From positions 7,936,001 to 8,000,000 of the forward strand of contig CAVNZM010000002.1 in assembly GCA_963693365.1 (NCBI GenBank): a stretch of DNA of 64,000 bases, read 5' to 3'. A program made the position numbers and the translations under genes. Position 1 is the first letter of the stretch. The number at the start of each line of letters is the position of its first letter. The DNA is from Amoebidium appalachense. Taxonomy: Eukaryota > Ichthyosporea. The notes under the pieces were generated by a model. That model was not told the origin of the DNA. It saw nothing but the letters and a program-made list of their open reading frames with translations, and ran no database searches. Positions 33,902 to 44,754 of the stretch are shown here, piece after piece.

Positions 33902-35605
33902 TCCTCCCCCCTCTGCCCCCTTCCTCCCAACCCCCTCCCGGGCCAAAAAAAAAAAACACTCACAGTTAAGTTCCTGGCCTGGACCGGATTTAGCCTTCCC
34001 CCTCCCCCCCCCCCCTCCCCCCCCTCCCCCCCCCCCCTCTCCCCCACACCCACCCACCCTCCCGTCCCCTCCCCCGTTCCCCTCATTAGCCTCCCCCTCC
34101 CCTCCCTCCTCCCTCTCCTTCCCCTCTTCTCCTTTCCCCCCCCCTCCTTCCCCCTCCCTGCCCACCCATCACCCCAACCACCATCACACACACACACTAA
34201 AAAATGCTCCCCCCCCGCCCCCTCCCCCCCCCTCCTCGCCGCCGCCTCCCTTCTCACCACCACCACCATCACCGCCAACCCCCTCCCCCCTCCCCTCCCC
34301 CCCCCCCCCCCCTCCCCCCTTCCCTCCCTCCCATACAACCCGACAAGTTAGAGACCCACGACTCTCCATCTTTGAAACTCTGCAAGTCCCTGGGTCTCTT
34401 TCGACAAGCATGCTACTTCTTATTGAGTTGCCCCTGCCCTCACCTCCTTCCCCCCTCCCCCCTCCCCCCCAACACAAATACACACGCACACACGCACGCA
34501 CGCACACACGCACGCACACACGCACGCACGCACGCACGCACGCACGCACAGCCGATTTCACTTCCACGTACACACCCATACACATACACACCATCCAGGA
34601 CGGCAACCAGAACCGCCATTACACAATACCACAAACGAAGATCGCGTAAGCTTACCAGAAGCCTACACATTCTCTTCCTCTTATCCGCGGCGTTAAGGCA
34701 GAGTGAAGTGGCAATTGCATTTATTGGTGTCTTTCAGTTCGAATTCATCTCTTACGGTCGGTCGCCTTGGCTCAGGTTGCCTCAAGTTTATTATTTCATG
34801 TTAAGTATTCTATCACAGGCAAACGGCCTTTTAACAGAGACTACCTGCCCTAATGAATGAAGCATCCATATATGTAAGCAGAGCTAGTAGCTAAAACGGT
34901 GATCGATGCCGGGTTTGTGCCTGCAACTGTTTTAAAGTGACCTGCAACCTGCAACTTGAATCACGCAAGATTATTTCTCAGTACCAAACGCGGGTGTCGC
35001 TGAACATCTCAAACCCAAAAAGTTCAACGATGTACCTTGCAGCCACGCTCTTGCACTTTTTGAAAATTGATTGCCCTCTCATTACGGAACAAGTCTTGTG
35101 GACAACATCAAATTTTTTCGTCAAAACAACTATGGGGTAGTACTTTCAGGTCAAAATGTAACATGTAACACGTGCACTCAGTATCACTGCACTGACGAGT
35201 CTGACACGCACATGCACATGCACATGCACCTGTCACCTACTGAGGTGACTCGTATTTTTCCTTACACACACAGCGAACACTGGACTCTCGGGACCCTAGA
35301 GCCGCCGCGAGAGAAAGCATGCACGCGGTCGCGAGAGTGTAAGGAAAAATAGATGGGTGTGAGGCGAACGTGAAGTTCAAAGCAGCCCAGGCACCGTCAG
35401 TACGTGCCAGCACATGCACGTACTCTGAGCGGTGTTACGCAATCGCGATCACGTGCGACGGTGCGAAAACAGGCCTAGGCGCCGGGCCGATGGCTTGCGC
35501 TCTACAAATGTGCGCGTATATTAGTGACATATGTGTGTGGCAAACAAAAACAAAAGATTACTACCAAAAGCAGGCTTAATACTGTTCTATTCTTCTCCCT
35601 TTAGG
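33159..35605. other. Intergenic region with C/G tracts
   Basis: 33159-33450 is AT-richer 3' flank of PhzF copy 2. A T-run/G-run pair lies at 33452-33503, C-runs at 33680-33716 and 33870-33897, C-rich DNA to 34345 and GCAC repeats at 34490-34550. 34600-35600 has ordinary composition and is likely the promoter and leader of the HIT-TsaE gene. A hexamer ladder GCACAT sits at 35208-35228. No gene is recognised. Confidence 0.55.
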
Positions 35606-36803
35606 ATGGGAGATGAGTCGCGCGGCGCCAAGCGGCCAAAGATGATGTCCGATGCAGACAGTTTCGACCCAACACCGGTACACAGCTTTAACTGGACCGA
35701 CAAAAACGTGTTTTACAGCATCCAGAATGGGAGCATTTCAGCTGAAAAGCTGTTTGATCGCCCAAACACCTTCGCTATTTTAGATCACAACCCACTCACA
35801 CCGGGGCACACGCTCGTTATTACAAAACATCACGTTTCCAACTTTGTAGATGGGCTCCCTGGTGATGCCTTTGGCTCAACTCTCCAGGATGTCCAGGTCA
35901 TGGTTCAAGCTGTCCAGAAAGCGACTGGATGTTTGGGTGTTAGTGTGCGCCAGAACAGTGGGCCTGCGGCCGGACAAACAGTTAGGCAACTCCACTTTCA
36001 CGTCATTCCCACAAACGCGCCGCTCAAAAACGAAGGTTGCGGTCGTCTACCAGACAACGTAACCAGCCCACTTGTGGCGAAGATTAGAAATATGTTGCCA
36101 GAGGAGTATTCAGGTGAAGGTTTCCACGCGTGGATCCCGTCGGTAGAAGCAATGGAAGAGCTTGGAATGCTTTTGCAATCTGTGTGCATTCCCGGAACCG
36201 CTATCCTTCTAAACGGGCAGCTAGGGAGTGGGAAAACGTCCATATCTCGCGGTGTAGTTCGAGCGCACTGCAAAGACCCAGACATGTTTGTTCCATCACC
36301 CACGTTTCTTCTCAATCTTTCCTACGAAGAAGACACGAGCCACGAGCAGAAAGCAGCACCGATGGATGGCGAAACAGCGGGCAGTGCGATTTCTGGACGC
36401 ACCGTGCATCACATGGACCCCTACCGCCTTGGCACTAAATCGGAAAAAATGGCAGGATTAATTGACTTTGCCAGTGCGTTCGAGAACGACGTCTGTGTCA
36501 TTGAGTGGCCAACGAAAAATGCCCAAATCGGTCCTGGACTTACCGCGCAGGCAAACCATCGAGGTGTCCATCTCCGGTATGGGAGCACAGGCTGTGGGCA
36601 GGCATGTTCACGTTCGAGTGATTGGTGAAAGTTCGGGCCCGGCAAAAGCCATGTTCGCGAAATGGCGGCAGGAATCGACTCTCCCAACGCCAAACGTAGG
36701 GTGGAGGAAAGGGAATGCGGGGGCAGGGCGGACGGCCTTTGTTGTTCGACGCATTGGCAGCCATGTCTGGCCCACCCGAAAACATCATCGTGCTGGGCAT
36801 TGA
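35606..36803 (+). CDS. HIT-TsaE fusion protein, frameshifted near the C-terminus
   Basis: Residues 25-135 form a HIT (histidine-triad) hydrolase domain: SIQNGSIS, LDHNPLTPGHTLVITKHH, RQNSGPAAGQ, then QLHFHVIP (129-136). The first triad His is Gln; the catalytic middle His130 and His132 remain. Residues 180-305 are TsaE, the ATPase that drives bacterial-type t6A37 tRNA modification: P-loop GQLGSGKT at 204-211, VPSPTF at 229-234, HHMDPYRL at 268-275 and Walker-B-like VCVIEWP at 296-302. After IEWP the frame shifts by one: the expected tail (RRQTIEVSISG...) lies in the next frame and runs to the stop at 36803, while the original frame stops at 36628. One extra A in the A5 run at 36515-36519 would explain it. 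ATG follows TTTAGG. The gene runs into TsaD, its functional partner. Confidence 0.83.
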
Positions 36804-38422
36804 GAGTAGTTGTGATGACACGGCAGCAGCGGTGGTGCGCGGCGACGGCACGGTGCTGGCGCATAGAATCGCTTCACAGGTAGGGCCAGACTCGCGTAGG
36901 AAAGGGTTAAAGGTTTCTTGGAAAAGGGCTAAAGGTAGCTGTGTGAAAAGACCTTGAAAGAAGAACGAAGGAGTGAGAGGGGGGTATGGAGTGAGGGGGG
37001 GGGGGGGGGGGAGGGATGGGGGAGGGGGTGAGGGAGTGAGATGGTGAGGAGAGGGTGTTGGGTGTGTGTGGGGGGGGGGGGGGGAGGGGGGGGGGGGGGC
37101 TGCATTCTTTTGGGGGTGGGCGAGGGGGAAGGTGGAGAGGGGAAGGGGGAGGGGGAAGGGAGTGAGAGGGGGGAGGAGTAGGGAGGGGGGGAGGGGAGGG
37201 GGGAGGGGAAGGGGGGAGGGAGTGAGAGAGGATGGGGTGTGTGGGTGGGGAGGGGGGGGGGGGGGGGGGGGGGCAAAGAGGATGTGAGAGAAACTTAACA
37301 GAGGAGTGTGTGCTATGAGAGAGACATCAAGGGGCGGTGAGTGGGAAGGGTGATGGGATGTGTATTTGCACACAACACACACGAACACACACTAGCAGAT
37401 GTGCACATGCACAGATTTGCAGGTATACACATGCGCATACATGCAAAGACACAAGACACACACACACACACACGTACGCCTTCGTATACACAAGTGCATG
37501 AAGATATCTGGGCATACCACATCATCCTTTTCTTCACACACATACGTGCACGTGCACATACATTCAAGTGCACATACACATATGCAGGTACAAGCAAGCA
37601 CGCACGCTTTCACGCAGGCAAGCACACCCACACGCACACAAAATCATACACACCCGTACAGCCATTCGGACAATACACACTTAAACACACACACCTATAC
37701 TTACAAACACACAACTTACACACACGTACGCACGCATACACACACGTACACGCACAGGCGTGCGCACACACATGTACACACACCATACACGTATAATTAC
37801 AGACTGACAACTTACACACACGTACAAACCCACACACACACACACGTACACACACCCACATACCCCCCCTCCCCCCTCCCCCCCCCTCCCCCCTCCCTAC
37901 CCCACCCTCCTGCCCCCACCCACACACACACATACACACGTGTACACACACACACACACACACGTACACACGTACACACGCAGACAGGCCTACACGAGCA
38001 GTATGGGGGTGTTAAGCCCGACGTAGCACGTGATGCGCATGCAGCAGCCATCACCTCGACTGTGGATGGCTGCCTGGCCCAGGCAGGCATCGGCCCAGAC
38101 CAGCTCACGGCTGTGGCTGTCACTATGGGCCCTGGGTTGTCCCTGTGTCTGCAGGTACGTGTGGGTGTGGGTGTTTGCGCGGCGGGGGGGGGGGGGGGGG
38201 GGGGGGGGGATTTTTGTTTGTGTTTTTGTTTTTTGCTTTTGTAAGGGGAGACGGAAGGGGAGGGGGGTGGGGGGGGGGGTTGCCTTTCTCTATGTTTGTA
38301 TGTTTTTCTACAAGAACGGGCCTTCTCTTTTCATATTCTTTCTTTTTTTCTTTCTTTCCTTCTTCTTCTTCTTCTTTTTTTTTGGGGGGGGGGGGGGGGG
38401 GGGGGGGGGAGGGGGGGGGGGT

Positions 38423-38454
<32 letters not shown>

Positions 38455-39088
38455 GGCAGGGGGAGAGGTGACTGGGCTTGTAGACCAGTTGATGCAAAAA
38501 GGGTGTGTTGGTTTGGTTTGGTGGGTGGGAGGGATGGGGGGGGGGGGGGGGGGGGGAGGGGGGGGGGGATTGTGAGTGAGAGGTGTGGGCTGGAAGGGAG
38601 GGGTGGAGGGGTACCTAGAGCCTCAGGGAGGGGCTGGTGGGGGGGTGAGGGGGATAAGGGAAGGAGATGAGAGGGGGGAAACGGGAAATGCTAGACTGGC
38701 TGGGGGGTGGGGGGGGGGGGGGGGGGGGGGGGGTTGATGTAATTGATTAACAGTGTTTTTTGGGGCTGTCTATGATAGAATTGTTGAAGTGGAAGAGTTC
38801 AGAAGAAGGGTTGGAGGAGGGGGGGGGGGAGGGGGGGGGGGGGGGATGGATGTGGTCTAGGGTGGGGAAGGGGCGGGGGTAGGGGGGAATATACGTGGGT
38901 CTGGGGGCAACCAAAACTCACAACGGCTCTCTTTACCACCTCCTCACACGCTCCCACACATGCATACAGCTCCTACACACCTTAGCCCCCTTCCCCCTCC
39001 CCCGTCCCTCCCCTCCCCCCCCCCCCCCCCCCCCCCCAATCTTCTTTTCCTTGTATTCACGTGTGAACCGCCGACGCACCCACGCACA

Positions 39089-39121
<33 letters not shown>

Positions 39122-39747
39122 CACATACACACACACCTCCCCTCCACTCCCCCTCCTGCCTCCCCCCCCTCTCCGCACACACACACCCACACACGTGTAC
39201 ACATGTACACGTGCAAACACACGTACACACACACGCAGGTTGGTGTGCGGCATGCCATGCAGCTAGCAGCCACGTACCGCAAGCCCCTAGTGCCCGTACA
39301 CCACATGGAGGCCCATGCCCTCATGGCCCGTATGCCCGGAGTCAATAGTCAGCCATTGGACTTCCCTGCACTGCTGTTGCTGGTGTCAGGGGGACATAAC
39401 ATGCTGGTATGGGGGATGGGTGGGTGGGTGAGGGGGATGGGTGGGTGGGTGGGTTGGTGAGGGGATGGGTGGGCGGGTGGGTGGTTGGTGTGTGTGTGTG
39501 TGGGGGGGGGGGTTGGTTGGTTGGTGGGTGGCTGAAGGTTGGTGGGTTGGGCGGGTGGGTTACCGAGGGTTGGTGGGTTGTTTAAGCGGGGGGGGGGGGG
39601 GGGGGATATGGATGAGTGTGGGGGGGAAGTATTGGAGGGGGGTGGGGAGGGATCGCGGGGGGGGGGGGGGGGGGGGGGCTGGTGAATGGGGGTGCATGGG
39701 TGGGTGGGTTTCCTTCGTTCCCTCCCTGTCTTTTGGCTGAAAAGCCA

Positions 39748-39785
<38 letters not shown>

Positions 39786-41394
39786 ACACACACACACACA
39801 CACTCAAATTTTTAGGTTTGCTTCTTTGCCATGTGGCCCTGCCCTCTTTTTGCATTCTCCCACCCACCCCTTTCTGCTTCGTTTTCTATTTCTCCCCTTT
39901 TCCGTGGTTCCAAGACCCTCAAGTGTCAACCAGTTCACCAATCACCTGCCTTGATTTTTTTTTTTTTCGTGAATTGCGCACTATGTACATGGGAGGAGCT
40001 TTCCACAGCGTCTTTATATATATATAATTCTGGATGTTCCGTTTCAACACAAACCAGCTTCCTCCCCCCCTTCCCCCCTCCCCCCCCCCCCCCCCCCCTC
40101 CCCCCCCCTGCCCCCCTTCCCCGTAACCGTTTTCTTGATGTTCCACCTGACTTAAGACCCCTTTCCTCCCGGCTCTGCTTATGACGCATACTGTGCACAT
40201 GGCTGATGTTGCATACTTGAATGTTTGCCTTTGCATGTGTCCTGCACCATGCTTCTCGTCGTGTATGCGTACTTTGTACCGTGTTCCGCATTCAAAACCC
40301 CCCCAGTCTTCTTTCAGAGGTGTCCTTTCAGGACAGACCACTGTGTGGAGACCGCTTTACTTCCATGCAACCGGGCATGGTTGCTCTGTGTCGTGCATCT
40401 GTAAGCACATACACATTTTTCGCTGCACTGCATTAGTTTGCACACACATCTTCACCGTTTTGCTCACCTTGCTTGCATAAGCAACCCTGCTCGTCTTTGA
40501 TCAAGACGGGTTGACCCGCCCAAGCTCAGTTGATGCTGCTGTCTGAGTTGGAGTGTCGTATATACGCGGGCTAAGGGGTCGAAACTCAGACGCAATTGAT
40601 GACTTGGGTCCTCCCTGAGGATGGGCTCTGCTTATGACGCATACTGTGCACATGGCTGATGTTGCATACTTGAATGTTTGCCTTTGCATGTGTCCTGCAC
40701 CATGCTTCTCGTCGTGTATGCGTACTTTGTACCGTGTTCCGCATTCAAAAACCACCCCCCCCCCCCCCCCCCCCCCCCTTTCCCCCCACCCCACCCATCC
40801 CTCCCCTCCCCTCCCCGTCTCCAACCAGGTGAAGTGTGAGGGGGTTGGTCGCCACCAAATCCTAGGCACCACCATCGATGACTCAGTGGGCGAAGCATTT
40901 GATAAAACCGCCCGCCTTCTCGGGATTTCAGCAATTCCGGGGGGACCCCAACTCGAGGCTCTAGCTGGCCAGGCCACACCCGAACAGACTGCGCGGTACA
41001 AAAACAAACTGCCCATGCCCTTGAGAAACGACAAAAACTCGTGTAATTTTTCGTTTTCCGGAATCAAGTCGGCGGTGGCGTCGCTGATTGAGAGCGAGTT
41101 GGCGCGGGTGGAGGGGGATGCGGTGGAGATGGAAAAGTGAGTTTGTGTGTGTGCGTGTGTGTGTAATTGTGTGTGTGTGTAGGTGGGCGGGTGTGGGTAG
41201 ATCGGGGGGGGGGGGGGGGGGGGGGTGGGGGGAGAATGGGAGGGGGCAGTGGGCGGGTGGGTTGGTGGGTGGGGGGGAAGGAGAGGGGGGAGAGACGGGG
41301 GGTTGGCTGGCTGGGTGGATGGCTGTGGGTGTAGGTGTGGGTGGGAAGGTGGGTAGTTGTAGGGGTGAGTATTTTTTATTTTTTTATTTTTTAT

Positions 41395-41437
<43 letters not shown>

Positions 41438-41447
41438 GGGGGGGAGG

Positions 41448-41478
<31 letters not shown>

Positions 41479-41599
41479 AGGGGGGGGGGGAGGGGGGAAG
41501 TGGGAAGGATTGGCGCTGTAGGGCAAGAGGGGACGGCTGGAAGACAGTGTTCGGTGTGTGAGATTTTCTTTTGATTTTTCCCTCCCATTGGGGTGGAGT

Positions 41600-41638
<39 letters not shown>

Positions 41639-42873
41639 CTGTGGTTATGTTTGAGTTGTAGATTGTGCTCGTCTCGGTGGATTGGTTGCTGGGTAGGTTA
41701 GGGTGGGTGGATGGGTAAATGGGTGGATGGTTAAATGAGTGGATGGGTAGATGGGTGGGTGGGTGGGTGGATGGTTAAATGGGTGGATAGGTTTGTGTGT
41801 GCGCCTGTGTGTGTCCATGTCTTTGCTTGAATGTGCTCGTGCGTGTGTCAAACATGGCTGGTAGTTTTAGTTGGTGTGTGGCTCTTTCTTAACATGCTGT
41901 GGCCGAGTGGTGATACCCGTGAAGATGTGCCCGGTTCATGTTTCATTCTGGCATGTGACTAAAGTCACGTGTGTTTTGCCTGTCTGCAATGGCTCTGCCC
42001 CTTCCTCTTCTTTTATGTTTCGTAGCCCTATTGCCTAGACTGAGTTCTAACACATCCTTCCCCCCCCCCCCCCACACACACACACACACACACACCACAC
42101 ACACGTGCACACACAGACACCACTCGCGCCCCCCGCCTCCCCCATCACCACACACCCACGTGTGGGCAGGCCCGCACACCCACACCCACCCACACGCACG
42201 CACAGACCAACACACAGACACACACCCACATACTCCCCCCCTCCCCTCCCCTTACATACACACACTCACAACACTCCGCCCCCCTCCCCCATACACACTT
42301 CTCATCCCCCCCCCCCCCCCTTCCCCCGCCACCCACACACACACAACCCTCGCCTCCCCTCCATCTCCATCCCTCCCCCCCTCCCCCCACCCCCACCCTC
42401 CGCCCACCCCCCGTCCCCCATCCCCCACTCAACACACACACACACCCCCCAGGCTCAAGCCAGGCATAGCGGCTGTGTTCCAAGACCTCTGTGTCCGTTT
42501 CCTCTGCGAACGAACCGAACGAGCCCTTGCCCGGTGTGCCGACGATTCGGTCCAACTCGGCCAGCCAATGGTACGAAGCCTCGTGGTTGCCGGGGGAGTC
42601 GCAGCCAATCAGGCGGTGCGGAACGCTCTCACGGCTTCCGCGGCGAAACTTGGAATCCCGTGTGTGTGCCCCCCCGTGAAATTTTGCACGGACAATGGGT
42701 TGATGGTGGCGTGGACAGGGTTTGAAAGACTTCGGCTGGGGCTGTATAGGCACCCCCCTACGATGGCTGAAGTTGAAAGTGCGGTGGAAGTGTTGCCGAG
42801 GTGGCCTCTGGGCCCAGTGGATGTGAGGGGGATGGATAAGAAGGCAGAGAAACACCTGAAGTTGATGCACTGA
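36763..42873 (+). CDS. tsaD: tRNA N6-threonylcarbamoyladenosine transferase TsaD
   Basis: Five exons at 36763-36879, 37984-38154, 39239-39406, 40829-41136 and 42453-42873 give 394 codons plus stop. TsaD transfers the threonylcarbamoyl group to A37 of ANN-decoding tRNAs. Motifs in order: GIESSCDDT (12-20), [21 protein letters not shown], the metal-binding HMEAH (118-122), VSGGHNML (145-152), [12 protein letters not shown] (167-178), [17 protein letters not shown] (299-306) and CTDNGLM (334-339, metal ligand Asp335). The length and insertions fit the bacterial/organellar type (OSGEPL1/Qri7-like) rather than Kae1. An in-frame ATG at 36715 would add 16 residues. The start overlaps the end of the TsaE frame. 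All introns have G-rich 5' and C-rich 3' halves. Confidence 0.9.
38366..38453. repeat. T-run followed by long poly-G
   Basis: CTT repeats and a T-run followed by about 70 almost uninterrupted G residues in intron 2 of TsaD. More G-runs follow at 38538-38568, 38711-38733 and 38820-38845, before C-runs at 39018-39037 and 39091-39119 toward the acceptor. Confidence 0.9.
40171..40297 (+). repeat. C-tailed dispersed repeat, copy 6
   Basis: About 125 bp from GGCTCTGCTTATGACGCATA to CGCATTCAAAA, identical to the matching part of copy 7, 453 bp downstream. Its C-tail is short (CCCCCCC). It lies in intron 3 of TsaD, sense. Confidence 0.9.
40578..40752 (+). repeat. C-tailed dispersed repeat, copy 7 (longest)
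   Basis: Starts GTCGAAACTCAGACGC, continues GATGACTTGGGTCCTCCC, TGAGGATGGGCTCTGCTTATG, and ends CGCATTCAAAAACCA before a C-run to 40778. With copy 3 it defines the 5' part of the element. It lies in intron 3 of TsaD, sense. Confidence 0.9.
41404..41638. repeat. Long poly-G tracts in TsaD intron 4
   Basis: G-runs of about 30 or more at 41405-41436 and 41451-41478 and about 38 at 41601-41638, then tandem TGGATGGGTAAATGGG-like units at 41698-41790. Confidence 0.9.
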
Positions 42874-43855
42874 GAGGGTGTACGTGTGTGCGTGTGTGTG
42901 TGGTTCCATTTTTCCCTTTTCTTTTTTTTTTTTTTTTTTTTTTCCCTCTTTTTTTGTGGGGTGGGGGGGGGTACGTTCGTGTCGTTCGGTAATTGTTGTT
43001 CCCTGTCTGTATTTAGAAACATAGCACACCTGCTCACGTGTTTGGTTCAGGATGATTTCTTACACTTTCTTTGTTTGTTGGTTTGTTTGTTTTCTGAATG
43101 CGTGAGTGTGTGTATATGTGTATGTGTATGTGGGGAGAGGGGGGGAGGGGGGGGGGGGGGGGGGGAGGGGGGGGGGGGGGGGGGGGGGACGTGTGGGTTT
43201 GCGGTTGATGATGTGAATGGGTGGTGTCTAGAAAGGATGTGTGTTCAAAGAAGAGTATACCCACATAGCTACACACAGCATGTAGTGCGCTGTTCTTGGA
43301 ATCATAGATGGAATTATGTATCCCGGCCATTTAGTTGGTGCTGTGATAGTGGTTGAGAATTCTGAAAAATAAAAACTGGAAGAAATCGAACCCCTGTGGG
43401 GTGGAAGGAGATTTAAATTATAGCTGCAATCGGGATGGACTTGCAGACGCTCCTTGTAAGCTTGGTCTGAACACCTGTGTGTTTAATGGAAATTCACGCT
43501 GCTGCGCTGCTTCCCCTTCATTTTCCCCTCTGCAAATGCCACATCATGATCTGAGATGCCACCTGGGGGAGTCAAGGCCTTGCTTCTAAACAGGAAGCCC
43601 CCTGGGCCAGGTGTATGTATTTGAACTGGTCCACTCTACTTATTAATACACTTTATACAACACGTGTATGCACCTTCGAATTAATGCCAGCCTCCCCCCC
43701 CCCCCCCCCCCCCCTCCTTCCCCTAGCTCGTCCCTCCCTGTCGCCCCTTCCTTTCTAGGCCTCCCTCTTCTATGTACTCTCCCCCCCCCCCCCCCCCCCC
43801 CCCCCCACACCCCACACACACCCCACACACACACTCACACACACACACGCCAACA

Positions 43856-43890
<35 letters not shown>

Positions 43891-44064
43891 GTGTACCCCA
43901 CCGTGTCTGTGATGTTCAACCCCTTATGATTCACGGCACCACATGCACACACCTTTTTTCCATGGTTCAATTGTGTTTACTACACCATTGCCTTGATAGG
44001 GCAAATATCTGCAGCTGCCGGCATGCCATGATGATATGCATAGCACACGTGCATCCCCCAGTGC
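42874..44064. other. 3' flank of TsaD; C/G homopolymers
   Basis: T-run at 42922-42943, G-rich tract at 43139-43188, ordinary DNA 43190-43680, C-runs at 43696-43714 and 43781-43806, then CA-rich DNA and an A-run. No gene is recognised. The right end is the 3' flank of the minus-strand membrane-protein exons. Confidence 0.6.
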
Positions 44065-44754
44065 TCACTTCCTATGTGTGGCCACATACAGGGCCAGGCC
44101 CACCAACACACACACGGCCACCACTGCAGGCACCACGTACACCACCGCATGCCGCCTGCTCTCCGCCACATGCTGCCGGCGCACACGGCGCTGCTTGCGT
44201 GTCTCCTTGCTGGCACCCGTCGGTAACAGATGTGTGTACATGTGTGTGTGTTGGTGTGTGTTGGTGTGTGTGTGTGTGTGTGGGTGTGTGGGTGTGGGTG
44301 TGGGTGGGTGTGTGTGGGTGTGTGTGTGTGTGGGTGTGTGTGGGTGTGTGTGGGTGTGTGTGTGGTGTGTGTGTGTGTGCGTGTGTGCGTCAGTGTGGAG
44401 GGGCGGGGTGAGGGGTGAATGGGTGGCTCTGAATAGGTGAATGGGTGACTCTTGGTTAGCTGGGCTATGTCAAAATTATGTGAGTGGCTGTGTTTCGCGT
44501 TTCGGTGCGCATGTGTGAGGTGTGAGTGCGCCGCCCGCACGTGTCTCCCCAGGCAGTAATAACGTGTGCACGTACATGTCAGTGTTTGCCGTGGTGGTCT
44601 TGCAGCAAAGTGCAAACATCATGGCATGGGGTTTTGCAATTTTTGGGGGTGCTTGGTTGGCCTTGAGTGCCTGAATTATGCCCATACCCACAACGAGTGA
44701 CCCGGCCAGGACGAAATCTGACCATAGACAATATGCAGATGTTTGAGAGCCATA
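44065..44754 (-). CDS. Two C-terminal exons of a small membrane protein
   Basis: Exon 44754-44576 (after AAATGCAG, donor AT|GTACGT) and exon 44209-44065 (after GTGCCAG) join in phase and end at TGA. The first encodes a hydrophobic segment (FVLAGSLVVGMGIIQAL). The second encodes a basic stretch (KETRKQRRVRRQ) followed by a second helix (VVYVVPAVVAVCVLVGLALY) and a four-residue polar tail, a tail-anchor-like end. Upstream exons are uncertain. Candidates are 45379-45323 (after CTCTAG, donor CAG|GTAGAG, phase-compatible, starting with ATG) and 45625-45585 (ATG GGT CGT..., donor CAG|GTATGT), but the two do not join cleanly in phase. I do not recognise the family. Confidence 0.45.

Noticed and set aside
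36662-36883. Tri-domain HIT-TsaE-TsaD fusion through a small intron
   Set aside because: GTAGGG at about 36696 and GGCAG before the TsaD ATG could bound a ~62 bp intron, but the phases do not match, so a separate TsaD start is preferred.
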